From the NCBI RefSeq assembly GCF_002858745.1, contig NZ_PJRO01000007.1:179505-243504 (forward strand): a stretch of 64,000 bases of DNA, given 5' to 3'. The DNA comes from Mesorhizobium loti (GTDB taxonomy: Bacteria; Pseudomonadota; Alphaproteobacteria; Rhizobiales; Rhizobiaceae). This document shows positions 40,203 to 50,172 of this stretch, in pieces. The translations under genes and the position numbers were made by a program. Every line of letters starts with the position of its first letter. The first letter of the stretch is position 1. The notes below the pieces were generated by a model. That model had not been told where the DNA came from. It ran no database searches and saw only the letters and a list, made by a program, of their open reading frames with translations.

Positions 40203-41255
40203 TCATTTGTTCGTCAGGCCCGACGCCCTTCTTCCTAATTCCAGGAAGTGCGCTTGAAGTTCGGGCGCTGGCTGGCGAGATGGCCTCTCCCGCCGCGCTT
40301 CACGGGGTGTCAGACCAAAACGTGTCCGAAAACGACGCAAAAAGTGGGTACCGTTCGAAAAACCAAACGCAAAAGCGATCTCCGTAATAGATCGAGCGGT
40401 GACATCGGCTCGCGTCAACTCGAGGAAGGCCGCGTCCAGCCGCCGGTCCCGGATCACGCTTGAGATGCCGCCATCCTCTGCAAACGCTCGATAGAGATGG
40501 GCACGGGAGACATTGAAGTGCCGAAGAACGAGGTCTGGACTGAGGTCGGGATTTTTGATGTTGTGGTCAATGAAGTCCAAAGCCCGTTGGCGCAAGGCTA
40601 CACTCAAAGGTCGGAGGTCTCCGGCACCATCGGCTTGCTCCCCTCGCAGCGCCGCAGCGAGTATTGTTACCAGCGCTTCCTGCACCGCAGCCGCTTCATC
40701 ATCCGACAGTTGCCCCCCAAGATCATTTAAACCCTCAAGATAAGCCGCGAGTAGCTTCGTCATCGGCAGATGGGCTTTGAGTATCACGCCATGCAGGTTT
40801 GCGTTGGCTGTTGCCTTTGCGAGGGTTCGCCGAGGAATGAGGGTTGAGAACATTCCACCGGCGGCCACATCTGTTTGAAGGACCTGCGCCAGATCCAGGA
40901 CACAAATATCCCCAGGTTGGGCTTTGACGCTGGTGCCGGCGAAGTCACCGGACATATCCGCTGCAACAACCGCAATAAGATACTGATCAAGGCCGCTCCA
41001 TGCGATGATGCGTCGATCGCGATTGTATCGCTGTGCGTTGAATGCGACGGAAACGAACTGGAGCCCCGCCACCTGCCGTGACCTTATCGTGCCTTCCAGC
41101 AGCGGGCTTTCGCTTCCAATCAACGGCGTGGTTTCGTAGAAGGGTCGCGTCACCTCCCGCCAGAAGTCGCTCCTGAGACGATCCTCGACCAGATCGGTCG
41201 AAACCAAAACCTCATCGGGGGAGCTCACCTCACGACGATTGGTGTTAATGGACAT
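40203..41255 (-). CDS. AraC-family transcriptional regulator with AraC-binding-like N-terminal domain
   Basis: 350 residues. The N-terminal part resembles the AraC_binding_2 sensor domain (WREVTRPFYETTPL, GDICVLDLAQVLQT). The C-terminal two helix-turn-helix motifs are present: LVLRHFNVSRAHLYRAFAE and ITEIAFAFGFSNGTHFLRRF ending FGLTPREARR. Start ATG 41255 follows AAGGGCGAC. The target genes are not evident, since the flanking genes are a tRNA and a diguanylate cyclase. Confidence 0.88.
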   Translation of the reverse strand: MSINTNRREVSSPDEVLVSTDLVEDRLRSDFWREVTRPFYETTPLIGSESPLLEGTIRSRQVAGLQFVSVAFNAQRYNRDRRIIAWSGLDQYLIAVVAADMSGDFAGTSVKAQPGDICVLDLAQVLQTDVAAGGMFSTLIPRRTLAKATANANLHGVILKAHLPMTKLLAAYLEGLNDLGGQLSDDEAAAVQEALVTILAAALRGEQADGAGDLRPLSVALRQRALDFIDHNIKNPDLSPDLVLRHFNVSRAHLYRAFAEDGGISSVIRDRRLDAAFLELTRADVTARSITEIAFAFGFSNGTHFLRRFRTRFGLTPREARRERPSRQPAPELQAHFLELGRRASGLTNK

Positions 41256-41475
41256 TAGTCGCCCTTGCCGGTTGAGCCATCACGAATGAGCTTGGCTGTA
41301 TTGCCTCACCATTCCTTGCTCCCACATCACACGGGCATCAACGTCAAGCTGGAAGAATGCCGCAATGAAAACCTTTGCTTTCGTTATAGGTGTGTCAAGT
41401 TCGTCATACGCCAGCTTGACAGCGGCATCGTGCGGAGAATCGGCGAGGATGGGCGTTCGCAGTTCTGAACTGAAG

Positions 41476-41552
41476 TGGCGCACCCGACAGGATTCGAACC
41501 TGTGACCCCTGCCTTCGGAGGGCAGTACTCTATCCAGCTGAGCTACGGGTGC
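41476..41552 (-). tRNA. tRNA-Arg (anticodon CCG)
   Basis: 77 nt including an encoded CCA. The acceptor stem GCACCCG pairs with CGGGTGC, the anticodon loop is CTCCGAA (anticodon CCG, reading CGG), and the T arm contains GGTTCGAATCC. It is a common insertion site for integrative elements, but no integrase or att repeat is visible next to it here. Confidence 0.96.
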
Positions 41553-41692
41553 TTCCGGGATCGCGAGATCCAGAAACGAACCAGCCCGTTGGAGCCGGTC
41601 ACCGGCTTCATAGACGAAGCCGTGCCCTGCTTCAATGCAGAAATGGGGGAGGCAGCCCTTTCGGACAAAGCATCTCCGCCCGGAGCATCTTT

Positions 41693-42247
41693 CTATTGAA
41701 CAGCCGCGTTTTGTTTGATCCGCGAAGACGGTCGCACGACGCGCGCAGGTTCAGACACCGCTTTTCGCCCAAGATGGACGTTATGAATATCCGCCACAAG
41801 GGAACGGATCGAATCCTGCATTTGCGAAGGCAGGGCCGAGAACTGCTTCCACATCTTCCAGTCAGAAGGTTCGAGCAACCCGCCGCCACCCTTGCCGCCG
41901 CTGGCGGCATTGCCGCCCTTGCGCACGCGGGTGGCGATGTTCGAGCTGCGGGCATGTTCGGAGAAGAAATAGTCGATCGGGACGCTGAGATATGCGGCGC
42001 AGCGCTGCAGCATCGCCGGCGAGATGCGGTTGCGGCCGCGTTCGTATTTCTGCAGCTGCTGGTAAGAAACGCCGATATGGGTGGCCAATTCCATCTGGGT
42101 GACGTTGCGGAGCTGGCGCAGGCCCAGCAATCGCGCTGCGATGGCGTCGGTTTCCGTGTGGTGCATGGCGTTCGTCATTCCCCCTCTCATCATCAAACTC
42201 TCGCGGCGTGCCGTGAACTTCAAGGGCAGTGCAGCGGTTTCCGTCAT
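41693..42247 (-). CDS. XRE-family helix-turn-helix regulator
   Basis: Up to 184 residues. A Cro/CI-type HTH ([20 protein letters not shown], then [14 protein letters not shown]) is followed by a basic and Gly-rich C-terminal region. The frame opens at 42247, overlapping the NorD-like stop by 4 bp. GAGAGGGGG just upstream of ATG 42178 makes a shorter 161-residue start plausible. It could be the last gene of the amide operon, but a separate regulator is equally possible. Confidence 0.8.
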   Translation of the reverse strand: MTETAALPLKFTARRESLMMRGGMTNAMHHTETDAIAARLLGLRQLRNVTQMELATHIGVSYQQLQKYERGRNRISPAMLQRCAAYLSVPIDYFFSEHARSSNIATRVRKGGNAASGGKGGGGLLEPSDWKMWKQFSALPSQMQDSIRSLVADIHNVHLGRKAVSEPARVVRPSSRIKQNAAVQ

Positions 42248-44466
42248 CGGCTCAGCGTCAGGTAGAGTTTCGGCAAAAGGTCGGTCAGCCGCTCCACCGC
42301 CGCGATGGTGATGGCGTTGCGCTGGCCAAAGATGCGGCCGAGATAGGAGTCTGCGTTCGAATCCAGGCCGACACAGAACGTGTCGATGCCGAAACGATTG
42401 AGGTGGTGCACCGCCTTGCGGGCATCCTCGACCAGATACTGGCGATCCTCGACATCGATGTCTGACGGCTCGCCGTCGGTGACGACCAGCAGCAGGCGAC
42501 GATAGCTGCGTTCGCGGGCAAGGTCGGCGCCGGCATGGCGCATGGCGGCACCGATACGGGTGGAGAGCCCGCTTTCCAGCCCATCGAGGCGCGCGTCGAC
42601 AAGATCGTCATAGGCGCGGTTGAAATCCTTGATGCGGAAGTAACGGACGTCGTCGCGTTTGTCGGAGCAGAAGGCGGCAATGGCGAAGGGATCGCCGAGG
42701 CCCGCCATCGCCCGCGCCAGCAGAGCCGCCGACTGACGTTCGACATCGAGCACAGAACGAGTGGAGCCGCGCACCTTCTCGGCCGTCGACTGCGAAATGT
42801 CGAGCAGCAGCAGCACCGACAGGTCTCGGCTGCGCCGCTCGTAGCGACCGTGGATACGGTGATCGGCCACCTCGCCGATGCGGCGGGCGACTGTCGCCTC
42901 GATGCAGGCATCCATGTCCAGGAACTCGCCATCCGGCTGACGTCGCAGGCGCTCGGCGCGGCTGACACGGGCGGAGCGGATCAGTGCCGCCACCCGCGCG
43001 ACGAGATCGGCATGCTCTTCGCGCAGCCTGGCGACAGGACCATTCGCGGCGGCTTTCGGCGTGTATTCCTTGACCGAGGTCCATTCCGGCTGCTCGCGCC
43101 CGGTGACATGGTCATATTCGGGATAACGGGCGACCAGCACACCGTCATGTGCCTGCTCGATGACCTCGACACGCCCGCCGGTGTCACCCATCTCCGTTTC
43201 GGTGCGGTCGGGCGGGCGGCTGTCGTCCTGCTCTTCACGGATGCGTGCAGAAGACAGCACCTGCTCAGCCTCCGACGACTGCTGCTGGTCGTCGTCGCCG
43301 AAATCCCACAGGCCCAGATTGTCGTCGCGATAGGGCGGCTGCACGACATAGTTCTTCGGATCGAACTGCACCCGCATCTGGCCGAGGTCGTTGCCGAGCA
43401 GGTCGCCGATGCGGCGGCTGACCTGCTGGCCACCCCAGGCGGCCTCGGCCTCGAAGAAGGCGCGGCGCCCTTTCTGCACCCAGGGATCGGGATCGTCATA
43501 GGCCGGATCGGCGAGCGCCCGCGCCAGCCGCGCGAACAGGCCGGGCGCGGTGGCCGTCCCGGAGGGTTCGGCCGTGTGGAAAGGCGTGAACAGGCGACGA
43601 AGGCCGGGCAGCTCGCACATCGCCAGCTGCTCGACCCTGGCGTCCTCGATCAGCGAAACCAGCGCGATCTGGGCCGGCTTCAACCCGCCGACCGGGAAAC
43701 GCTCGCGCGAGTATCTGAGATGCGCGCCGATATGGGCGACCGCGGCGCGGTAGAGCTTTTCGCTGTCGCTGCCTGAGAAGCCGGGCCAGGCGGCAGGAAG
43801 CCTGACGACGCTGCCGTCGAAACCCGGCCGGCGCCTTGCCTGTTCCGGTGCATTGGCAGGCGTCTCGCGCATCGGCGGCGTCTCGCCCCACAAGGCAGCC
43901 AGATAGCGTTTCAGCCTCGCTTCCAGGTCGAGGAAACCGACCTCACCGCTTTCGCGCAGCAGCCAGCGCCGGGCATTGGCATCTTCAAGCGTGAAGAAGC
44001 GCAACCTGCGCTCAGCCTCGCCATTGCTCGAACGCAGGCCGATCCTGATCCAGGAGGCCAGCGCTCGGGCGTCGAGGCGCGCGGTGAGGCTGGCGGTCTG
44101 GTCGAGCAGCACCGCAGCCGATTCCGGCGCCTGATCGCCGACCTGTTCGACGAGCCGCAGCCATTCCTGCAGGGAAGCAGCATCGGTGTAGCGCTTCGCG
44201 GCAGCAATGGCGGCGACCGGCACCAATGCAGCGGCGCGGCGGCCAGCCCTGATCGCCAGGCCGGAAACGATCGCTGCCAGCGCAATCGCTGCCTGCGGCG
44301 AAGCCAGCCGCGCCAGTTCAGGGGCATGTTTGAGATAGCTGTCGGTGACGACATCGCCATAGCCGGCACCGGCAAGGCGGCGGCAGACATCGCCCCAGGC
44401 ATCGTAGAGATCGCCCGGAAAGGCGGAACGGACGTCCGGCAGCATGGTCTTCTGCTCAGCGCTCAT
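42244..44466 (-). CDS. NorD-like VWA-domain protein (AAA+ partner)
   Basis: 740 residues. The C-terminal von Willebrand A domain carries the MIDAS motif (LLLDISQSTAEK as DxSxS) with TDGEPSD further on. The N-terminal part is helical. NorD/CbbO-type proteins work with a MoxR-class AAA+ ATPase to remodel or activate a metalloenzyme. Its ATPase partner is four bases upstream. No nor or cbb genes are nearby; the pair instead follows an amidase operon, so its client is unclear. Confidence 0.85.
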   Translation of the reverse strand: MSAEQKTMLPDVRSAFPGDLYDAWGDVCRRLAGAGYGDVVTDSYLKHAPELARLASPQAAIALAAIVSGLAIRAGRRAAALVPVAAIAAAKRYTDAASLQEWLRLVEQVGDQAPESAAVLLDQTASLTARLDARALASWIRIGLRSSNGEAERRLRFFTLEDANARRWLLRESGEVGFLDLEARLKRYLAALWGETPPMRETPANAPEQARRRPGFDGSVVRLPAAWPGFSGSDSEKLYRAAVAHIGAHLRYSRERFPVGGLKPAQIALVSLIEDARVEQLAMCELPGLRRLFTPFHTAEPSGTATAPGLFARLARALADPAYDDPDPWVQKGRRAFFEAEAAWGGQQVSRRIGDLLGNDLGQMRVQFDPKNYVVQPPYRDDNLGLWDFGDDDQQQSSEAEQVLSSARIREEQDDSRPPDRTETEMGDTGGRVEVIEQAHDGVLVARYPEYDHVTGREQPEWTSVKEYTPKAAANGPVARLREEHADLVARVAALIRSARVSRAERLRRQPDGEFLDMDACIEATVARRIGEVADHRIHGRYERRSRDLSVLLLLDISQSTAEKVRGSTRSVLDVERQSAALLARAMAGLGDPFAIAAFCSDKRDDVRYFRIKDFNRAYDDLVDARLDGLESGLSTRIGAAMRHAGADLARERSYRRLLLVVTDGEPSDIDVEDRQYLVEDARKAVHHLNRFGIDTFCVGLDSNADSYLGRIFGQRNAITIAAVERLTDLLPKLYLTLSR

Positions 44467-44470
44467 CGGG

Positions 44471-45304
44471 TCAGAGGCAGGCAGCGATCGCGGCGGTCAG
44501 CGCGTCACGCATGTCGGCGTCGTCGGTGATCGGCAGCACCAGCGCCACCTCGCAGGCCTGGTCGAGCGCGATACCGCCGGCGACGAGATGGCCTGCATTG
44601 ATCAGCATGCGTGTCGAGGCGCCTTCTTCCAGACCGTGCCCCTTGAGGTTGCGCGAGCGCTGCGCGATGCGCACCAGCGTTTCGGCGACAGGTCGCTTGA
44701 CGCCGGCCTCCGAGGCCACGATCTCGGCCTCGATCGCCGCATCCGGATAGGTGAAAGCAATCGCTGCGAACCGCTGCTTGGTCGATTCCTTCAGGTCCTT
44801 GAGCACGCTCTGGTAGCCGGGGTTGTAGGAGATGACGAGTTGGAAGTCGGGATGCGCCTTCAAGACCTCGTTCTTCTTTTCGAGCGGCAGGATACGGCGG
44901 TCGTCGGTCAGCGAATGGATGACGACGGTGGTGTCCTGCCGCGCCTCGACGATCTCGTCGAGATAACAGATCGCCCCGGAGCGGACGGCGAGCGTCAGTG
45001 GGCCGTCATGCCAGACCGTGCCGTCGGCATCGAGCAGGTAGCGCCCGATAAGGTCGGAAGCAGTCATGTCCTCATGGCAGGAAACCGTCACTAGCGGACG
45101 CTTCAGCCGCCATGCCATATGCTCGACGAAACGGGTCTTGCCGCAGCCGGTCGGCCCCTTGAGCATGACTGGCATGCGCGCGCTATAGGCGGCCTCGAAC
45201 AGCGCGACCTCGTGGCCGACGGAGCGGTAGTAGGGTTCCTGGTCGATCCTGAAATCGTCGAGCGCAGGATCGTGAGCCGATTTGGCGCCGCTTGTGCTGT
45301 GCAT
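44471..45304 (-). CDS. CbbQ/NirQ/NorQ-type MoxR AAA+ ATPase
   Basis: 277 residues from ATG 45304 (MHSTSG), nine bases after AGG; a TTG at 45331 is a poorer start. Walker [11 protein letters not shown], Walker [12 protein letters not shown], sensor 1 FQLVISYNP and a C-terminal CbbQ_C-like region are present. These ATPases with a VWA partner load or reactivate metalloenzymes. In Pseudomonas ami operons AmiB is also an AAA-type chaperone, so this gene may play the same role here; that link is inferred from position. Confidence 0.87.
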   Translation of the reverse strand: MHSTSGAKSAHDPALDDFRIDQEPYYRSVGHEVALFEAAYSARMPVMLKGPTGCGKTRFVEHMAWRLKRPLVTVSCHEDMTASDLIGRYLLDADGTVWHDGPLTLAVRSGAICYLDEIVEARQDTTVVIHSLTDDRRILPLEKKNEVLKAHPDFQLVISYNPGYQSVLKDLKESTKQRFAAIAFTYPDAAIEAEIVASEAGVKRPVAETLVRIAQRSRNLKGHGLEEGASTRMLINAGHLVAGGIALDQACEVALVLPITDDADMRDALTAAIAACL

Positions 45305-45437
45305 TTCCAACCTCAATGCAATGTCGGTCAATTCCTCTCACCCACGCGCTGCTCGAGCCTTTGGGAGAGCATCAGACGTGCCCACGGCAAAGGCGCCGCA
45401 AGCAAAGAGCGGGTAAACGGAAAAATCCCGGCCAAAC

Positions 45438-45466
45438 GTGTCGCGGCCCCTCGCTAGCCGCGACAC
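45438..45466 (-). terminator. Strong hairpin between amiE and norQ-like gene
   Basis: GTGTCGCGGC and GCCGCGACAC are perfect 10-bp arms around a 9-nt loop, 18 bp after the amiE stop. On the minus-strand transcript the stem is followed by GTTTGGCCGGGATTTTT, so the U-tract is displaced by about 12 nt. It may be a weak terminator or an RNA stabiliser that lowers expression of the downstream NorQD genes. Confidence 0.5.
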
Positions 45467-45483
45467 GCCAGTGGCTGCGCCGT

Positions 45484-46521
45484 TCAGCGGTGCGCCGCCA
45501 CCTTGTTCGGGATGCCTTCGATCGGGCTTTCCGGCGTGCCTACCGTCTGGCGGGTCATCGCCTCCACCTTCTCGCGCGTGCCTTCCGGATCGGTGATCCA
45601 CTGATGGTAGAAGTTGTACGGGCACGCGGCATGGCCGCGGGTGTCGTCACCGGAATTGATCAGGCCGGTGTAACCGCGATGCAGCAGCTTGAAGAGATGG
45701 TTCTGCGACTGCATGTTGCGGCGCGCGTCGCGCAGCAGCGACGTCGAGAGCTGGGCATACTGGATGCCGTTCTCCTCGGTGCCGCATTCGCCGAGCGTGC
45801 GGCCGTCGAAGCCGATGATCGCCGAATGGCCGAAGTAGGAATAGACGCCGTCGAAACCGGCGGCGTTGGCAACCGCGACATAGACATTGTTGGCCCAGGC
45901 CATCGACTTCGAGATCAGGATCTGCTGTTCCTTAGCCGGATACATATAACCCTGGCAGCGAATGATCAGCTCCGCCCCGCGCATCGCGCAATCGCGCCAG
46001 ATTTCGGGGTAGTTGCCGTCGTCGCAGATGATGAGCGAAATCTTCAGGCCCTTCGGACCGTCGGAGACATAGGTGCAGTCGCCGGGATACCAGCCCTCGA
46101 TCGGCACCCAGGGCATGATCTTGCGATATTTCTGCACGATCTCGCCCTGGTCGTTCATCAGGATCAGCGTGTTGTAGGGCGCCTTGTTGGGGTGCTCCTC
46201 ATGGCGCTCGCCGGTCAGCGAGAATACGCCCCAGACACGCGCCTTCTTGCAGGCCTCGGCGAAGATCCTGGTCTCCTCGCCGGGAACGGCGGAGGCGGTC
46301 TCGTACATCTCCTTCTGGTCGTACATGATGCCATGCGTGGAATATTCCGGGAAGATCACCAGATCCATGCCGGGCAGGCCACGCTTCATGCCTTCCACCA
46401 TGTCGGCGATCTTGCGGGCATTGGCGAGCACTTCCTCACGCGTATGCAGCCGCGGCATCTTGTAGTTGACGACGGCAACGCCGACGGTGTCGTTGCTGCT
46501 CGAAATATCGCCATGGTACAT
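45484..46521 (-). CDS. amiE: Aliphatic amidase
   Basis: 345 residues, the exact length class of AmiE. The nitrilase-superfamily triad falls at the classic positions E59 (IFPEYS), K134 (QKYRKIMPW) and C166 ([11 protein letters not shown]). It hydrolyses short-chain amides such as acetamide or propionamide to the acid and ammonia in the cytoplasm. GAGGAGAC precedes ATG 46521. It directly follows the ABC transporter genes, linking uptake to hydrolysis, and sits under AmiC/AmiR control. Confidence 0.96.
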   Translation of the reverse strand: MYHGDISSSNDTVGVAVVNYKMPRLHTREEVLANARKIADMVEGMKRGLPGMDLVIFPEYSTHGIMYDQKEMYETASAVPGEETRIFAEACKKARVWGVFSLTGERHEEHPNKAPYNTLILMNDQGEIVQKYRKIMPWVPIEGWYPGDCTYVSDGPKGLKISLIICDDGNYPEIWRDCAMRGAELIIRCQGYMYPAKEQQILISKSMAWANNVYVAVANAAGFDGVYSYFGHSAIIGFDGRTLGECGTEENGIQYAQLSTSLLRDARRNMQSQNHLFKLLHRGYTGLINSGDDTRGHAACPYNFYHQWITDPEGTREKVEAMTRQTVGTPESPIEGIPNKVAAHR

Positions 46522-46557
46522 TTTTCAGTCTCCTCCTGTGGTTGCTGAACGTTTTCT

Positions 46558-47253
46558 CTAAACGACGAGATGCTTGTGGATGAGATCGTCGCTTAGTTCG
46601 TGAATGGCGCCGCCGACGGCGACGCTGCCGCGATTGAGGATCGCGAAATGTTTCGAGGCGCGGCGGGCAAAGGCGATGTTCTGCTCGACCAGCACGATGG
46701 TGAGGCCCTGCTTGCGGTTGAGGTCGATCAGCACGTCCTCGATCTGCTCGACAATGTTGGGCTGGATGCCTTCGGTCGGCTCGTCGAGCAGCATCACCTT
46801 GGGTTCCGACAGCAGTGCCCGCGCGATCGCCAGCTGCTGCTGCTGGCCGCCGGAGAGGTTGCCGCCGCGGCGGTTGAGGAATTCCTTGAGGATCGGGAAC
46901 AGGTCTAGCACCCATTCGGCGATGCGCCCGCCGCCACCCTTGGCGGCAAAGGTGCCGACCATGAGGTTCTCGCGCACGGTGAAGCCGGGCAGGATGCCGC
47001 GCCCCTGCGGCACATAGCCGAGGCCAGCCAGCGAGCGCTCATGCGTGGGCCTGGCCACCAGTTCCTCACCGTCGAGCTTGATTGAGCCAGAAGTGCGGCT
47101 CATCAGGCCGAGCATGGTACGCAGCAGCGTCGTCTTGCCGACGCCGTTGCGGCCGAGCACTGAAAAGAAATCGCCATTCTCGACCTTCATCGACACCGAT
47201 TGCAGGGCGCGGCTGCGGCCGTAGAAGCCGTCGACATTGGCAAGCTCAAGCAT
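46558..47253 (-). CDS. Branched-chain-type ABC ATPase, UrtE/LivF-like
   Basis: 231 residues from ATG 47253, preceded by GGAGGGATC; the frame upstream is only the shadow of the previous gene. Walker A GRNGVGKTTLL, signature LSGGQQQQ, Walker B VMLLDEPTEGIQPN. The EGIQPNIVEQI phrase is typical of UrtE. It overlaps the UrtD-like gene by 8 bp. With its partners it imports urea or short amides, here probably amides for AmiE. Confidence 0.92.
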   Translation of the reverse strand: MLELANVDGFYGRSRALQSVSMKVENGDFFSVLGRNGVGKTTLLRTMLGLMSRTSGSIKLDGEELVARPTHERSLAGLGYVPQGRGILPGFTVRENLMVGTFAAKGGGGRIAEWVLDLFPILKEFLNRRGGNLSGGQQQQLAIARALLSEPKVMLLDEPTEGIQPNIVEQIEDVLIDLNRKQGLTIVLVEQNIAFARRASKHFAILNRGSVAVGGAIHELSDDLIHKHLVV

Positions 47254-48007
47254 GGCCGATCCCTCCGGAACCGAGATAGGCGTCGCGCACCGCCTGGTTG
47301 CCTTCGATGTCGGCGATGCTGCCTTCGGCGAGCAGCCTGCCCTGGTGCATGACCGAGATGGTCTGGGCGATGTCGCGCACGAAGCCCATGTCGTGTTCGA
47401 CGACGATGAGCGTGTGGCGACCACCAAGCCGGTTGAAGAGCTGCGCCGTCTTCTTGGTTTCCTGCGCCGTCATGCCGGCGGTGGGCTCGTCCATCAGGAT
47501 CAGCGACGGGTCCTGCGCAAGGATCAGCGCGATCTCCAGCCACTGGGTCTGTCCATGCGAAAGATGCGCCGCCGGCGTGTCGAGCTCATCTTCGAGGCCG
47601 ACCATCTCGGCCAGCCGTTCGATGTCGTCGGTGTCGCCGCCCTGGCCGAAGGTCGTCAGGTTGGCCAGCACGCCGGGCTGCTTCGAATGGCCTATATGCA
47701 GGTTGTCGCGCACGCTGAGCGCCCGGAACACGCTAGGCACCTGGAATTTGCGGCCGATGCCGGACCGCGCGATGGCGTGTTCGCTCAGCCTATGGATGGG
47801 CTTGCCCTTGAAGACGATCGCGCCGCCCGACAGCCGGGTCTTGCCGCAGATCAGGTCGAGCGCCGTGGTCTTGCCGGCGCCGTTCGGGCCGATCAGGCAG
47901 CGCAGTTCGCCGGCGCGGACAGTGAGGCACAGGTCCGACACGGCGCGGAAGCCGCTGAAGGACACGCTGGCATTGTCGACAACGAGTTGACTTTCGCTAG
48001 CCTGCAT
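47246..48007 (-). CDS. Branched-chain-type ABC ATPase, UrtD/LivG-like
   Basis: 253 residues. Walker A GPNGAGKTTALD, signature region LSHGQTQWLEI (the SHGQ form seen in UrtD in place of SGGQ) and Walker B LILMDEPTAGMT. GGAGC precedes the ATG. It pairs with the UrtE-like ATPase to drive the same importer. Confidence 0.92.
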   Translation of the reverse strand: MQASESQLVVDNASVSFSGFRAVSDLCLTVRAGELRCLIGPNGAGKTTALDLICGKTRLSGGAIVFKGKPIHRLSEHAIARSGIGRKFQVPSVFRALSVRDNLHIGHSKQPGVLANLTTFGQGGDTDDIERLAEMVGLEDELDTPAAHLSHGQTQWLEIALILAQDPSLILMDEPTAGMTAQETKKTAQLFNRLGGRHTLIVVEHDMGFVRDIAQTISVMHQGRLLAEGSIADIEGNQAVRDAYLGSGGIGHA

Positions 48008-48034
48008 TTTCGATGCTCCGTGTGGCCGGGTTCG

Positions 48035-49189
48035 TCATCGCGTGCTCTCGACCTCGCGGCCATTGGCGACGGGCTCGGTGTGCGGCGCCGGCTTCTTGGG
48101 CGGGGTGGGCCGTTGCCGTTCGAAGCGTCGCGCAAGGCTGGCGAAGGCACCGGCGAGGCCTTGCGGCAGGAACAGCACGACCAGCACGAAGAGCAGACCC
48201 ATGATCAGGGTCCAGGTGTCGAGGAAGGTTTCCGATTCCGACAGCGCGCCCTGCACGCCGGTGACGATGAGGGCGCCGAGCATGGCGCCGAGCAGGCTCT
48301 GGCGGCCGCCGACCGCGACCCAGATGACCACCGAAAGCGAGAGCGGCACGCCGAGGAAGGTCGGCGAGGCGAACTCCATGACGATGGTGTAAAGCATACC
48401 GGCAAGGCCTGCGATCGCCGCCGAAACCGAGAAGATGAAGATCTTGTAGAGCGCGACGTCGTAGCCGAAGAAGCGGACGCGGTCCTCTTCGTCACGGATC
48501 GCCTGCACGATCAGCCCGGCCTTGCTTTTGGTGATGGCCAGCGCCAGGAACAGCGTGACCGTCAGGCAGATCGCGACGAGATAATAGCTCGACGAGCCAT
48601 AGGCATCGAAGGTGAGGCCGGCGATGTCGAACTGGCCGAGATCGGTGATGCCGTTGAAGCCGCCGGTGAAGGCCTGCTGGTCGATGATGATGAGCTGGAC
48701 CACCACCATGGCCGCCAGCGTGATGATGGCCGCGTAGACGCCTGTCACCCTGCCCTTGAAGACGAACCAGCCAAGCAAGGCCGCGACGCCGGCCGGCAGC
48801 AGGATGCCGGCCAGCACGCCGAACAGCGGCGAATAGAACGGCGTCCAGAACCAGGGCAGTTCGGTGACGTTGTTCCAGACCATGAAGTCGGGAAGACCAT
48901 CGGCACCGGTGTGCACCGGAACGGTCTTCAGCTTCAGCAGCATCGCCATGCAGTAGGAGCCGATGCCGAAGGTCATCGCCTGGCCGAGGTTGAGGATGCC
49001 GCCATAACCCCAAGACAGGCTGAGCGAGACGGCCAGCATGCCGAAGACGAGGTAACGGGCGTATTTGTTGAGCAGGAAGGCGTCCTGCAAGAACACCGGC
49101 ACCAGCAGGATGGCCACGCATACCGCCGCGTAGAGCGCGACTTCGGTCTTCGTTCTGGCAAGCACTCTGTTGTTTTCCTGTCTGAACAT
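48035..49189 (-). CDS. Branched-chain-type ABC permease, UrtC/LivM-like
   Basis: 384 residues from ATG 49189; a TTG at 49195 would overlap the upstream stop. About ten membrane helices, with the conserved GGILNLGQAMTFGIGSYCMA and the cytoplasmic loop AIRDEEDRVRFFGYDV typical of UrtC. The C-terminus is hydrophilic and proline-rich. It forms the membrane channel with the UrtB-like permease. Confidence 0.92.
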   Translation of the reverse strand: MFRQENNRVLARTKTEVALYAAVCVAILLVPVFLQDAFLLNKYARYLVFGMLAVSLSLSWGYGGILNLGQAMTFGIGSYCMAMLLKLKTVPVHTGADGLPDFMVWNNVTELPWFWTPFYSPLFGVLAGILLPAGVAALLGWFVFKGRVTGVYAAIITLAAMVVVQLIIIDQQAFTGGFNGITDLGQFDIAGLTFDAYGSSSYYLVAICLTVTLFLALAITKSKAGLIVQAIRDEEDRVRFFGYDVALYKIFIFSVSAAIAGLAGMLYTIVMEFASPTFLGVPLSLSVVIWVAVGGRQSLLGAMLGALIVTGVQGALSESETFLDTWTLIMGLLFVLVVLFLPQGLAGAFASLARRFERQRPTPPKKPAPHTEPVANGREVESTR

Positions 49190-49191
49190 GA

Positions 49192-50061
49192 TCAAGCACG
49201 CAGGCGGGCTGTGAACAGGCCCTGCGGCCGGAAGCGGATGAGGACGATGATGGCGAGCAGCACCAGCGCCTTGGCAATCGTGTCATTGGAATAGAAGGCG
49301 AGATAACCCGACAGTTCGCCGAGGATGCCGGAGCTGGCCAGCGTGCCCATCAGGCTTTGCGTGCCGCCAAGCACCACCACCATGAAGGCGTCGACCACAT
49401 AGGTGGTGCCCATTTCGGGCGACACGCTCTTCAGGGGCGACACCAGCGCGCCGGCAAGGCCGGCCATGCCGGCGCCATAGGCAAAGGTCGTGCGGTAGAT
49501 ACGGCCGGCATTAATGCCGAAGGAGGAGGCGACCGCGCGGTTCTGGGTGATGGCGCGCAGCTTCAGGCCGAAATTGGTGTGGCGATAGATGGCCCAGGTC
49601 AGCGCGAACAAACCAAGCGCCAGGAACAGGATGAACAGGCGATAGGCTGAGTCCGTCGCGCCGAGGATGTTGACGCTCTGCGAGAGCGATTCCGGCATCT
49701 GCACGTAGCGCAGCTCGCCGCCAGCAGTCAGCCGTATCGCCTGCTGCGCCATGACGCCGATGCCCCAGGTCGCCAGGATCGTGTCGAGCGGCCGGTCGTA
49801 GAGATGGCGGATGACCAGCGCCTCGATGAGCCAACCGAACAGCGCCAGCAACAGGAAGATCGGCACCAGGCTGGCCAGCAGGCCGAGCCCGAACTGTGTC
49901 TGCAGGAACCAGGCCGCATAGGCGCCGAGCATGACGAACTCGCCATGGGCAAGGTTGATGACGCCGGTGACGCCGTAGATGATGGCCAGACCCAGCGCGA
50001 CCAACAGCAGGATGGAGCCGATGCTCAGGCCCGTCATGATCTGGGAGACGAAGATTTCCAT
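49192..50061 (-). CDS. Branched-chain-type ABC permease, UrtB/LivH-like
   Basis: 289 residues from ATG 50061 (MEIFVSQIM), preceded by AGGAAG; the upstream extension to 50136 is not membrane-like. Eight or so helices, with GVTGVINLAHGEFVMLGAYA and RAITQNRAVASSFGINAGRI, the conserved LivH/UrtB loop. Its stop precedes the UrtC-like start by three bases. Confidence 0.92.
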   Translation of the reverse strand: MEIFVSQIMTGLSIGSILLLVALGLAIIYGVTGVINLAHGEFVMLGAYAAWFLQTQFGLGLLASLVPIFLLLALFGWLIEALVIRHLYDRPLDTILATWGIGVMAQQAIRLTAGGELRYVQMPESLSQSVNILGATDSAYRLFILFLALGLFALTWAIYRHTNFGLKLRAITQNRAVASSFGINAGRIYRTTFAYGAGMAGLAGALVSPLKSVSPEMGTTYVVDAFMVVVLGGTQSLMGTLASSGILGELSGYLAFYSNDTIAKALVLLAIIVLIRFRPQGLFTARLRA

Positions 50062-50172
50062 GTCGCCGCTTCTTCCAGGATGGAGAGGCGGTGGCGGGTG
50101 TAAGGCCCGCCACCGGGGACTTTTGGACTTGTGCATCGTGCTTCCCGAAAAGCGGTTCGATGCGCGGCCCGA

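Noticed and set aside
41476..41692. tRNA-Arg as attachment site of an integrated element
   Set aside because: No integrase, direct repeat of the tRNA 3' end or change in gene content was seen beside it.
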